Below, one piece after another: positions 21,730 through 32,299 of a stretch of DNA of 64,000 nucleotides. The notes below the pieces were generated by a model that worked only from the letters and a program-made list of their open reading frames with translations, made no database searches and was not told the origin of the DNA. The DNA lies in contig CM077159.1 in assembly GCA_039583875.1 (NCBI GenBank), forward strand, positions 103,439,287 through 103,503,286, written 5' to 3'. Both the position numbers and the translations under genes were made by a program. Every line of letters starts with the position of its first letter. Within the stretch, counting starts at the first letter, position 1. The stretch is from Platanthera guangdongensis. Its lineage: Eukaryota > Streptophyta > Magnoliopsida > Asparagales > Orchidaceae.

Positions 21730-24700
21730 ATCCTCCCCCGCTTGAAAGGACTCATCACCGATGATTTGTCTTGAAGATACCGTCGGAGAAGAACACCATC
21801 CAAGAGAGCCACTTCCGCTTCCGAGAGACAAGAGTCATCAGAGGCGGGGCGATCACGCCAGCGAATCAAGTAGCGGCGCACATCGCCATCTGTAGTGGGA
21901 AACACGTCATCCTGGAAAATCCTGTCTGGCAAAAATGCTTTCCTGGCAAACCTGGGAAAAGCATTAGGCAGCAGAGGGGGAAAATCTATATCATCAACAT
22001 GTAGCGTACCTCCGTTGGAGACCGACGGAGAGAGCGAGCCGTTCCCCCCCCCCCCCCGCAACCCCATACCCATGAGAATCTGTAGTGGAACTAAACGGAC
22101 AGGAAGATAATTCTAGTGGCGGAGCAATATATGGCGTTAAATCCGAAACATTAAAACAGGGGAAATACCCCAATCAGTTGGCAATTCTAAAAGAAAAGCA
22201 TTGTCTCCTAACCATTTTAAAATCCGAAAAGGTCCAGCTCGCCGATCCGCTAACCTTTTTAAGGTGCCCGTAGGCAACCGTTCAGGGAGGAGACATACCA
22301 GGACTAAATCGCCCACTTTCAAGGGATACACTCTCTTATGTGCGTTGGCATGAACTTGATAAGATGCGTATTGAGTGGTAAGCGTTTCATTTATGCGTTT
22401 GTGAAGATCATGGATGTGAGAGGCAAAGTCCTATTCAAATTGACTTGACTTAAACGATGGCGGTAACAGAAGCAAGTCAAGGGGCACGAGAGCTTTATAA
22501 CCGTGCACGATCTCATTTGGGGACAAACCCGTGGACCTATTTTTGGAATTATTATATGCTAACTGAGCATGAGGGAGGATAAGGTCCCATGTACCCTTGT
22601 GGTCTCCCACAAGGCATCGAAGCAAACAACCCAAACTTCTGTTTACAACTTCGGTTTGCCCATTCGTCTGCAGATGGTACGCGGAAGAGAATAGAAGTTT
22701 GGTGCCCATAATCCTCCACAGGGTCTTCCAAAAATAACTAGTAAATTTAACATCCCTATCAGTAACTATAGACTTTGGAACTCCACGATGGCCTACCACC
22801 TCTTTAAAATATAATTGTGCAACGTGTAACGCATCGTTGGTTTTATTGCAAACGATAAAATAAGCCATTTTAGAGAAACGATCTACAACAACTAAGATAG
22901 AGTCATGACGTCGAAATGTGATTGGGAGGCCGAGAATGAATTCCATGCTAACGTCTTCCCAAGGAATAGACGGAATCGGAGGAGGGGTATAAATCCCCGC
23001 ATTAGTTTTGTTCCCCTTAGCCAGTTGGCACGCGCAACAACTACCCACGATCTTACTAACCATGGCCTTAAGACCGGGCCAATAAAACTTGTCTTCAACT
23101 AACGTGATCATCTTGTCACGGCCAAAGTGCCCACCTAATCCTCCACTATGCAATTCCCACACTATGAAGTGTCGTAGGGAGGAACGGGGGATGCAAAGCT
23201 TAGAATGGTTAAATAAGTAGCCGTCCCGAATGTAAAAAAAAGTAATGGTTGTCGGCGAGTCATCTTGAGTGGCGAAATAGATATCCTTAAAATCTGGGCA
23301 GTGGACGTACTCGTCCTTAATCCTATCGAAGCCAATCACCTTAACCTCTAGCATGGAGAGCAATAACGAAACACGACTATGGGCGTCGGCTACGCGGTTG
23401 AGAGTCACCTTGAGGTGTTTGATAATGAAAGTGTACTCTTGAAGATAGGTGGCCCATTTGGCATGTCTAGGACTAACCTTAGTTTGAGAGTTAAGAAACC
23501 TTAGCGCTTCATGATCGGATAGAATGACAAACTCCTTAGGAAGTAAATAATGCCGCCAATGTTGGAGGCATCGAATGACCGCGTAAAACTCCCGGTCATA
23601 ATTGGAATAATTTAATTTTGGACCTGCTAGTTTCTCACTGAAATACCCCACAGGGTGGCCTTCCTGACTCAACACTCCACCAATTCCCACTCCAGACGCG
23701 TCACATGACAACTCGAAAACCTTGGTAAAATCCGGTAGTCGCAAAAGGGGGGCTTCCGACATGCGCGATTTAATTAATTGGAACGCCGTAGAGGCCGAGT
23801 TTGTCCATGTAAATTCACCTTTTTTCATGCACTCGGTAATAGGGGCCATAATACTACTAAAATCCTTAATAAATCGCCGATAAAATGTAGCGACCCCGTG
23901 AAAGCTCCTAACATCCCGAATGTTGGCGGGCTCGGGCCAATCTCTAATGGCTTGTACCTTCTTGGGGTCTACATGGATCCCCTTCGAACCCACAATATAA
24001 CCGAGGAACTCAACCGATGTCACATTGAAGGTACACTTCTTAATGTTCACGAATAATTTTTCCGATCTCAGCGTGGTAAGGATGGTTTTTAAATGTGACT
24101 CGTGATCAATCGTGGAGGTGCTAAATACCAAAATATCGTAAAAATATACCACGATGAATTTTCCCATATAGGGTTGGAAGACGTGGGTCATCATCCTCGA
24201 AAACGTGCTTGGCGCATTGGAAATCCCAAACGGCATAACTAACCACTCGTAGAGCCCTTCCGTAGAATTAAAGGAGGTTTTCCACTCGTCACCTTCCCTA
24301 ATTCGGATCTGATGGTAGCCACTCCTAAGATCCAATTTCGAAAAAATCATGGCACCGGCTAACATGTCCAATTAATCATCCAAGCGAGGGATGGGAAAGC
24401 GATACTTAATAGAGATTTTATTAATGGCTCTACTATCCACACACATCCTACAAGAGCCGTCCTTCTTGGGGGCAAGTAAGGCGGGTACGACACACGGGCT
24501 CTTGCAGTGGCGGATAAAACCCTTTTGCAATAAATCCGAGATTTGGGTTTGCAACTCTAAGTACGCGGAGGGGTTTAGCCGATAATGTGGGAGGTTGGGC
24601 AAAGAAGAGCTCGGAATGAAATCAATAGCATGTTGGATTTCCCGCAACGTGGGTAACTCAGCCGGTAGCTCGTCCAGGTACACGTCCACAAACTCTTCTA

Positions 24701-25430
24701 AGAGTTTCCTTACCGCCGACGGCAAGTTCTCAAACGTTTCCGCATCTTCCTTAACTTGTAGAGATACTAAGGCATAGAGGACAACATCTAAAAAGGTAGT
24801 ACGCTTCAATTCTTTCCTTCCTATCAGACTCAACGTCTTCTTCTCGACCGGGATGACCGTATCCTTGGAGGGGGCCGAAGGATCCTTTGGCGGGGCAGGT
24901 TTTAAGAGTATGGTTCTGCCATTAAATTTAAACTCGTAAGTATTGGCCCGACCAAAGTGGGTGACGTCATGATCATACAACCAAGGGCGACCCAACAAGA
25001 TGTGACAAGCATCCATAGGGATGACGTCGCACCAAATCTGCTCAGAATAAGCTTTGATGGTAAGGGGTACCAAGCATCGCTTCGACACAGCGAGGGACGA
25101 CTTGTCTACCCATGCCACCTTATAAGGGTGAGGGTGCGGCTCGGCATCAAGAGACATTCGTCTCATCGTGGTTTCAGAAAAAACGTTCATGCAACTACCG
25201 CTGTCAATGATCAACCTACACCATTTTTCACCACTCTTAAAATTCAACGTGAAAATGTTCGTCCTATTCCAATCGTCTAACGCTCGAGGGGTCGCCAGAA
25301 TACACCTCATAACCATCATATGGGAGTCATTCTCCATATCACTCGGCACTCCGTCCGACTCGCTCTCTTCTCCTGCCTCGTAAGTAATGACGTCTGTCCC
25401 ACTGGTGGAATCTAACAGGGCTAATGGTTT
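21549..25430 (-). pseudogene. pol: Reina-1 pol: PR-RT-RH-INT-chromodomain with stops
   Basis: All pieces lie in one minus-strand frame. Protease: LIIDSGSCMNVFSE. RT: from LLQKGFIRHCKSPCVVPALL through a TAA at 24372-24374 to the active site, which reads VVYFYDILVF (near 24140) instead of YFDD, so a catalytic Asp is lost. RNase H: LSCDASGVGIGGVLSQ and LSDHEALRFL. Integrase: HHCC region, then VSMEFILGLP with Glu at the first catalytic Asp, IVTDRDVKFTS and NGQTEVVN. There are further stops around 22430 and 22137. The chromodomain (RRYLIRWRDRPASDDS) ends inside the 3' LTR at 21549, as known for Reina and CRM elements. The loss of two catalytic residues means it is inactive. Confidence 0.88.
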
Positions 25431-26456
25431 GGGAGTAGTAGGACAATCACTAGCATAGTGAACTGGGATCCCGCAAGCGTAGCAGGTGACATTCGTTCTG
25501 TGGACCCGACCCACCGGGACTCTCTCACCAGTGGGATTTCTATCATTCCTAGCCGTTACGACTATGGAGGTCGAATCGGGGGACTGATACTTTCCTTTAG
25601 CCTTATAGGTGGCGGTGGGAGGCGGTCCTAAAATGGACTTGCTCTTTTGGAACGAGCGAGACTTGCCCTTAAGCGCGTTGTGCAGCTGAATATCTAAGGC
25701 AGCGTTGAAAGTGGTGTGCAAGTCAGTGTGACCATAACACAGAAGCTTTCCTTGGATGTCGGGGTTTAGTCCCTTACGGAACCTGGAGAGGGTGACCTCG
25801 GGCATCTATTTCACGTCACACCTAACCATCATGTCCTTCAGCAAACTCATATACTTAGACACCGACCTAGTCCCTTGCTTAAGGGTAGCTAAATCATCGA
25901 ACATTTGTGTCCGATGGTAAGTAGGGACGTACTGTTTCGTTAGCCTAGCCTTCATTGCCTCGCAGCCTATGGCCAGTGCTCCGTTCTCGACTATCAAACG
26001 CCGCTCCTCATTCAGCCAAAATATTTTAGCGCGCCCTAGCAACTTCATTCTCGTTACTCGCACTTTATCCGCGTCGTTCATGGTATACCACTCGAAATAA
26101 CATTCGATCTCCATGATCTAGTCCTGGAAGACTTGGGGATCTCCTAAACCATCGTAGGATGGTGGCTTGACTCGGACGGCCCGAGTAAGGTCAAACACGT
26201 ACGGTGCTCATGGGGCGTTCTCATTAGGAGGGTGGGGGTAAGGGTTGTGATGTTCTCCCACCCGTGGGTGAGCGGGTTGATTACGGGGTGCCCCGTGTGG
26301 TAACCCCAGTCCGTGAAGTGCCTCCTTAATGGCCATCAACTGCTCCGTGAAATCCCGACGGAGCTCCTCAATCTCCGTGAGGGGACGACACTCACCCCGG
26401 TCATCATCCATATTAGACGACGATGGAGGATATTCCGTACCGAGCCTATTACGCAT
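25431..26456 (-). pseudogene. gag: Reina-1 gag
   Basis: The frame starts at ATG 26456 (MRNRLGTEYPPSSSNMDDDR) with a Pro/His-rich region. A stop at 26208-26210 and another at 25806-25808 interrupt it. It encodes a capsid-like stretch (DKVRVTRMKLLGRAKIFWLN, then QTKQGTRSVSKYM-like linker to MPEVTLSRFRKGLNPDIQG). One C-x2-C-x4-H-x4-C zinc knuckle (CYACGIPVHYASDC) begins near 25484. The frame continues into pol without a break, which is the single-polyprotein layout of chromoviruses. Confidence 0.82.
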
Positions 26457-26743
26457 GCAAATAGGAAGACAACAGATTCAGACAGACCCAAGAAGGATTT
26501 AATCCCGCTTAAGGACTATAGGAAAATAATTTTTTTTTTTATTTTCTTACAGGAAATAAAAAGAGGATTATTAAAAATTTTAGTTTGATTTTTTTGCTGA
26601 AAAATAAGAAAACTAAGCCGCTATTGGCAGACCAAAAAAAATTTTTTTTGAGGATTTTTTTGTGACAACTAACGTGTAACACAAGTGCAGGTTAACGTGC
26701 TAAAATGGGGGAGGGTGCCAATTAAAAAATTGACAAGAACCTC
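26457..26743 (-). other. Short leader of Reina-1
   Basis: AT-rich leader lies between the PBS and the gag ATG, with A and T runs near 26530 and 26635. No structure or ORF that I can support. Confidence 0.5.
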
Positions 26744-26755
26744 CCTCTGATACCA
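26744..26755 (-). promoter_or_regulatory. Primer binding site of Reina-1 (tRNA-iMet type)
   Basis: The minus strand after the 5' LTR reads ATTTTGGTATCAGAGGGAGG, giving TGGTATCAGAGG as the site. Confidence 0.88.
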
Positions 26756-26759
26756 AAAT

Positions 26760-28013
26760 TGATGTAGGCCTCTACCGCGGACACTATATGGGTTACGGGA
26801 AAGAAACGGATGCCACAATCAATCCACAACCTCACACGCACTAGATTTAACTGCAGCGCACTCGCAAACGTTTTATCACAGTTCACCAACGTACGGTAGC
26901 CACTCCGCGGGAAGGTCAAACGTACGGCTATAGGCCGACGTTCTCCCAATCTAAAAGGACCAATATTGGGTCCGACCGAGCGAAAGTTGTACCAAAGAGA
27001 TCAACCCAAAGTGCGATCGAAAAATGGTAGATCTCTCCCAACAAAAATGCGGGGCTCGCCAAACCCTTTCGGAAATATCGCGATTAAGATTGATGCAAAT
27101 CCAAAAGGAAAACCACGAAGAATCTAACGATTCAAATCCAACGCAAAAATTATTTCTGACCACTAGAATATCAGGAGGGACTCACACGTGAGTGGAGAGG
27201 ATCGTTACCCAAGTCGGAATAGATGATTCCGACTACCTTTGAAAGGTCGTTCTTCCACGGTTCCGCCGGAGTCGCGCCGGTTGGAGAGATAGATCGTCCG
27301 CCTTGGCCGCTTCACACCAAGGTCCCGTTTCCTCGCCATAGAAGGAGGCCCTTCTCGGATAAAACTTCACGAGAAGAGGGGCAGCCGGGTTCTCTTCAAA
27401 GGGGGTTGCTCGGGTGGAGAGAAAGGTGGTCGGGTCCTCTTCCAAGTGGGTTGCTTGAGTGGAGGAGATAGGAGGCCGGTCGGTTTGGGATGGTGGAGGT
27501 CGGGTTGAGGGTGGTGAGAGGAGGTGGAGGCTTGGAAGAGGGGTTGGAGAAGTGGGCAGGCCGAAAGTTCTAGAGAGAGAGAGAGAGTGGAGGGGGCGGC
27601 CAAGAGAGGTAGAGAGAGAGAGAGAGGAGGATTAGCAAGAATAGGAAAGTTAGGGTTTCTTCTCATTCAACTTAAGTTAAACAAAGCATACATGCCTATA
27701 TATAGGCTTAACAATAAGTTTTGGCAATATGTAGCCCAAAAGAAAAATAAAAAAAACACACTAAATGGCTACATGCAGCCCACAATAAAATATCCCAAAT
27801 AAAATAGCATACTAATAATAAGATAATTTCAGCTAGATATTTGTCTTGCGCCGCGGGCGGAAATTGTAGCGCCGCTCCATACGAACACCACGGCGACGCG
27901 AGTCCTTTGTTGGAGACGAAGGAGGGTATTCCGTTAGCGTGCCGTCCTCAATAATTTGGGGGTCGTCGTCAACTTGGGGTCCGTCGTCAACTTGGGGGCC
28001 GTCGTCGCCACCA
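26760..28013 (-). repeat. 5' LTR of Reina-1
   Basis: 1254 bp, colinear with 20478-21729, with the TATA box at 27695-27706. The TSD copy TCCCT follows at 28014-28018. Confidence 0.92.
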
Positions 28014-28018
28014 TCCCT

Positions 28019-28248
28019 ATATTGCCGGTCAAAACATCTTCTTCAGAAATTGTAGATGTATAAACACATTCTCTTATTTCAGTACCATGCAGTTTAATTC
28101 TCCGGGTCATGAAATCCTTCAGATTCAGTTCTTCTAGCAGTTCCAAGATGTAGAGAAAGATGGGGTCCGAATGTTGAAAAGAATCGAAGTCCATATCGAA
28201 CCTAGTATAAAACTTCATCGTTGCTAACGTGCTTGCTGGGATATCCAT
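28019..28248 (-). pseudogene. N-terminal part of the copia additional ORF
   Basis: The probable ATG at 28248 (MDIPASTLATMKFYTRFDMD) starts a frame that encodes FDSFQHSDPIFLYILELLEE, LNLKDFMTRRIKLHGTEIRE and CVYTSTISEEDVLTGNI, and then meets the Reina-1 insertion. With Reina-1 and one TSD removed it continues in frame at 20472, which confirms one gene. The frame extends upstream with hydrophobic codons (MLLIAVFLCVF), but this stretch overlaps a non-coding region. I prefer the later ATG. A hydrophobic N-terminus would be the only hint of a signal peptide. Confidence 0.68.
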
Positions 28249-28309
28249 TGATGACCTGCAGGAAAAAACACAGAGAAAAACGGCGATCAAGAGCAAAAGA
28301 ACAGAAAGC

Positions 28310-28650
28310 GCGGGACGGAGGTCGAAGAAAACCTAGATATAAGTTTTCCAGAATATGAATCGATAAACTCCGTTCCACGAAAAAAGAAAAATTCTTCGAA
28401 CTGTCGTCGACGAAATAAATTGTAGACAAATAATTCGTCAATCTCATCCAGAAGAATTGAACACAGTTCGTCGAACTCCGTTCGACGAAATGTCTTCTGA
28501 AGCAAAGTTCGTCGATCTCCGGTTGACGAACATTGTTTCCACACAGAGAGAATTCGTCGATCTGCGGTCGACGAGAATCTCTCAAACTTTCCCTAATTCG
28601 TCGAACTCCGTTCGACGAACTCTGGAAAATTCGTCGAATGCAGACAGAAA
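28310..28650. repeat. TTCGTCGA-N7-TCGACGAA palindromes between pol and the additional ORF
   Basis: At least five imperfect palindromes with 8-bp arms TTCGTCGA and TCGACGAA around a 7-bp spacer (for example spacer ACTCCGT) lie between 28380 and 28640. They fill the space between the pol stop and the next ORF, where a promoter or splice acceptor for the additional ORF would be expected. Confidence 0.85.
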
Positions 28651-30134
28651 CTAGCTTAACTCTTCTCCATTAATCATTCCTAGTTGATTTATAAAGAACA
28701 GATGGGTTTTCTCATCCAATGGCTTGGTGAAAATGTCTGCTCTCTATAAATCAGATGAAATATGTATTAAGTTAATTTTCTTTTTTTCTACATTATCTCC
28801 AATGAAATGATGTCGTATTTCAATATGTTTAGTCCTAAAATGGTGAACTGGATTCTGTGTTATAGCAATAGCAGTAGTATTATCACAAAATAATGTTGAA
28901 TTATTTAAGTTGACACCATATTCTAAGAGTTGATTTTGTATCCATAGCATTTGTGAACAGCAGCTGCCAGCAGCCATGTATTCTGCTTCTATAGTTGATG
29001 TGGACACAGATGTCTGCTTTTTACAAAACCAGGAGACAAGTCTCATACCTAGGAACTGGCAAGTTCCAGAGGTACTCTTCCTATCCACTCTACATCCAGC
29101 ATAGTCAGCATCTGAGTATCCAGTTAACTCAAACTCTGACTCTACAGGATACCAGAGTCCTAGACTAGGGCAACTCTATATATATCTCAAAATTCTTTTT
29201 AGGAAAATAAGGTGAGATTCTTTAGGGTTCACTTGGAACCTAGCACAAAGGCATGTGGCAAACATTATATCAAGTCTGCTAGCTGTGAGGTATAATAGGG
29301 ATCCAATAATTGCCCTATAATTTTTATGATCTACAGGTTTCCCTGCTGCATTAGAATCCACAACAGCATTTGTAGCCATAGCGGTTTTCATCCCTGAAGC
29401 ATCACCCATCCCAAACTTTTTGATAAGCTCTTTAGCATACTTAGCTTGGGAGAGGAAGATACCATCTGGGAGCTGCTTCACTTGTAGACCAAGGAAGTAG
29501 GAAAGCTCACCCATGCTACTCATCTCAAATTTAGAATGCATAAGGTCAGCAAACCTCTTGCACAATTTGGGATCAGTAGACCCAAAAATGATGTCATTCA
29601 CATAAATTTGTACTAATAAAATTTGGTCCTTATGATGCCTAGTGAAAAGTGTTTTATCTATGGTTCCTCTTGTAAATTTATGCTCTAAAAGAAAGCTTGC
29701 TAAGGTCTCACACCAAGCTCTTGGAGTTTGCTTTAAACCATAGAGAGCTTTATGCAATTTAAAAACAAAAGAGGGTTGAGTTGGAGAGATAAAACCTGGA
29801 GGTTGTTCTACATAAACCTCTTCTTGAAGTACTCCATTCAGAAATGCACTCTTGAAATCCATTTGGTAGACCTTGAATCTCTTGTGAGCTACAAGGCAAG
29901 GAATATTCTTATGTCCTCTAACCTTGCAACAGGGGCAAAGGTTTGGTCATAATCAATTCCTTCCTCTTGTCTGTAGCCTTGAGCAACAAGCCTAGACTTG
30001 TTCCTCACTATGTTGTCTTGAGCATCCAACTTATTCCTGTAGACCCATTTGGTTCCAATAACTGGGTAGTTATGGGGTCTTGGAACCAAATCACAAACTC
30101 TACATCTCTCAAACTGATTTAGTTCCTCTTGCAT
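28651..30134 (-). pseudogene. pol: Copia RT and RNase H
   Basis: Ty1/copia reverse transcriptase. It has a frameshift between 29862 and 29889. The first piece carries [15 protein letters not shown] and [20 protein letters not shown]. The second carries [20 protein letters not shown] and the active site [13 protein letters not shown] (near 29598), where the YVDD Asp has become Asn. [13 protein letters not shown] and the RNase H motif DRKSTSGTCQFLGMRLVSWF follow, then STIEAEYMAAGSCC and ADIFTKPLDEKTH after a TAG at 28744-28746. Pol ends with TAG at 28651-28653. The RNase H wording is typical of SIRE/Maximus. The Asn substitution and stops make it inactive. Confidence 0.9.
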
Positions 30135-30478
30135 TGCAATGATCCAGTGGGTATCTTGCTCAGTTTCATGGATGGTGAGAGGTTCAATTTGAGAGAGAAA
30201 AAGGCATGCATCAAGTCTTGGTTGAGTTGATGGCTTGTATGTACACCTGCTGAAATGTCTCCAATCACTTGAGATCTGGGGTGATCTCTAAGTGTGACAA
30301 GATCAGTTGGTGGAGTTGGTTGAACAACAGCTTCTGTAATTAATTCCTCTCGGGGAATGATACTAGCTGCTGAGGGAAGTTCAACCACTTCCTCTTGAAT
30401 TTCTTCTTCACTTTCTTCAGCAACATGTGGAGTAGGATGGTTTGATACCTCTTGGGTGAGGTTTAGTCCATCCATAGA
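30119..30478 (-). pseudogene. Copia pol linker between integrase and RT
   Basis: This minus-strand frame (MDGLNLTQEVSNHPTPHVAE, then an acidic and Pro-rich segment) is the poorly conserved hinge that separates integrase from RT in copia elements. It is in the frame of the integrase piece, and only a stop at 30479-30481 separates them. Confidence 0.6.
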
Positions 30479-31800
30479 CTAACACAGTTGAGGTACCTGC
30501 AATAAGCTATTGGTAGAAATCTCTTTCTCCTTATATGGCATGTTAGCTACATCAAAAGATACATAAACAGATTCTTCAATTTTAAGAGTTGATTTGTTAT
30601 ACACCCTATAAGCTTTACTGATCATGGAGTATCCCAGGAACACTCCTTCATCAGCTTTAGCTTGAAATTTTGCTATGTATCTCTTGTCATTATTATGAAT
30701 GTAACAAATGCAACCAAAAATTTTAAGATAATCTACTTTAGGTTTCTTCCCTTTGAGTAATTCATAGGGAGTCTTGCCCTTCAGCTTATGTATCAAACTT
30801 CTATTCAACACATAGTTGGAGGTATTCACTGCCTCTGCCCAAAAGGATAGAGGAATGTGAGCATCTGACAATAATGTAGTAGCAGATTCAATAAGGATTC
30901 TATTTTTCCTTTCAGCTACCCCATTTTGTTGAGGAGTTCTAGGAGCTGAGAAAGTATGTCTGATCTCTTCACTCTAACAGAACTCTTGCATAAGAAGAGA
31001 ATCAAACTTTGTCCCATGATCACTTCTGATCAGGGCAATGTGAGTATTGAACTCACTCTGTATGCATTTGAGAAAATCTGTCAAACACTTAAAGTTATCA
31101 GACTTCTTCCTCAGAAAGAACACTCATGTGAATCTAGAGAAGTCATCTACAACTACTAAAGTTTAAGATTTCCCTCCTAAGCTTTGTACTGTAATGGGTC
31201 CAAAGAGATCCATGTGTAACAGATACAAAATCCTAGGTGAATCACTCTTATTAAGTGACTTGAAGCTATTTTTGGTTTGCTTGCCTAATTGACAAGCCCT
31301 GCAAAGTCCTTCCTTCTTGTAGGGGCCAGAAGGTAGTCCTCTAACAAGGTTGTCCTTGGATAGCCTAGCAATGGTTCTAAGGTTTATATGTCCTAATCTT
31401 TTATGCCATAGTTCATTAGGTCTACAAATGGAATTGAACAAGCATATATCTACCTTAGTTGAAAGAAAATCTATAAGGTAAATGTTACCTTTCCTTTTAC
31501 CTATCAATACAGTTGTGTTGTCCTCTGATTTGATTTTGCATGAGGATTTGTTGAAAGTCACTTGATAGCCTTCATCACACAATTGACTGATGCTGATTAA
31601 GTTGTGCTTCAGTCCATCCACATAAGCTACTTCCTTGAATGTGACTGAGCCAATCTGGACGGCACCAAATCCTTTTGTTAGTCCAACGTTTGGATCACCA
31701 AATATTACTTTGGGTCCAAGTTTGGCTTTGAAGGATGTGAAATTCTCCTTGTTTCCTGTCATGTGCTTTGAGCACCCACTATCCAGATACTATTGCTGGT
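30479..31800 (-). pseudogene. pol: Copia protease end and integrase
   Basis: The protease motif YLDSGCSKHMTGN lies at about 31765-31785 behind an in-frame TAG. A GAG-pre-integrase domain follows (NLISISQLCDEGYQVTF, then ELWHKRLGHINLRTIARLSK), with the zinc ligands H, H, C and C (GLCRACQLGK). The first catalytic Asp is in YLLHMDLFGP. The frame breaks near 31163. The stretch 31160-30880 shows VVVDDFSRFT, a catalytic SDHGTKFDS and QNGVAERKNR in shifting frames, and 30871-30479 holds the integrase C-terminal part (SFWAEAVNTSNYVLNR, KPKVDYLKIFGC). It would insert the cDNA into the host genome. Multiple breaks make it inactive. Confidence 0.85.
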
Positions 31801-31847
31801 TTGATGTTGGATAGGTCTTCACCTGTACTTGCAAGGAAAACCAAAAT

Positions 31848-32290
31848 TCAATTGTTCTTGACGCAGGTTACCTTGGGTCCTTTGTTTTGTTGAAAAGTAA
31901 AGCTGGAAATAACTGATAAAGCAGGTTGAGATTTATAACCTAAAGGGTGATATCTCCTAGGTGGAATTACCCAATCAGCTACTGGATTAAATGTCTTATT
32001 AATTGGCTTAGAGTATTTGTAGGAGAAATGGTTTAGGTTTGGTCTTTCTGGGTTCGACGAATTGTTGTAAGTTCGTCGACCAGAGTTCGACGAATAGGGA
32101 TTCGATCGTCGATCTCTGCTCAGAGAATGACAGTAGTCATTTTCTGCGCCCCAAGTTCGTCGACCTCTGCTCGACGAACCATACACAGTTCGTCGATCGC
32201 AGTTAGACGAATTATTATATCTGAAGTTTGCGTTCAGCATTCGTCGATCTGGGTTCGACGAACTGGCCACATTTCGTCAATCTGAGTTTG
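31848..32290 (-). pseudogene. Copia gag-protease linker encoded by palindromic repeats (SSNxxRR)
   Basis: Minus-strand frame 32270-31848. Its first half is a peptide repeat of about six units: SSNPDRRML, SSNCDRRTV, SSSRGRRTW, SRDRRSN, SSNSGRRTY and SSNPERPN. Each unit is spelled by a TTCGTCGA-N7-TCGACGAA palindrome, for example with spacer CCTCTGC at about 32157. The second half (NHFSYKYSKPINKTFN, then VADWVIPPRRYHPLG) is non-repetitive and leads to the protease. Basic Arg-Arg pairs suggest RNA contact, but this is conjecture. The repeat itself is unmistakable. Confidence 0.75.
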
Positions 32291-32299
32291 ACGAATGCT

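Larger units (their letters stand above)
20478..28013 (-). mobile_element. Reina-1: Reina-like Ty3/gypsy chromovirus, full length but dead
   Basis: LTRs lie at 26760-28013 (5') and 20478-21729 (3'). A perfect TSD TCCCT lies at 20473-20477 and 28014-28018. The initiator-Met PBS is at 26744-26755, and the PPT GCGGGGGAGGAT precedes the 3' LTR. One minus-strand gag-pol frame is broken by several in-frame stops. RT motif EGLYEWLVMPFGISNAPSTF and a chromodomain reaching into the LTR fit the Reina clade of chromoviruses. In the first 205 bp of the LTRs I counted about 9 differences (about 4%). It interrupts the copia additional ORF soon after its start. Confidence 0.93.

Noticed and set aside
6406..28248. 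Copia additional ORF as an envelope gene
   Set aside because: No signal peptide, transmembrane span or glycoprotein-like cysteine pattern is visible, so the SIRE 'env-like' label is not supported by this copy.
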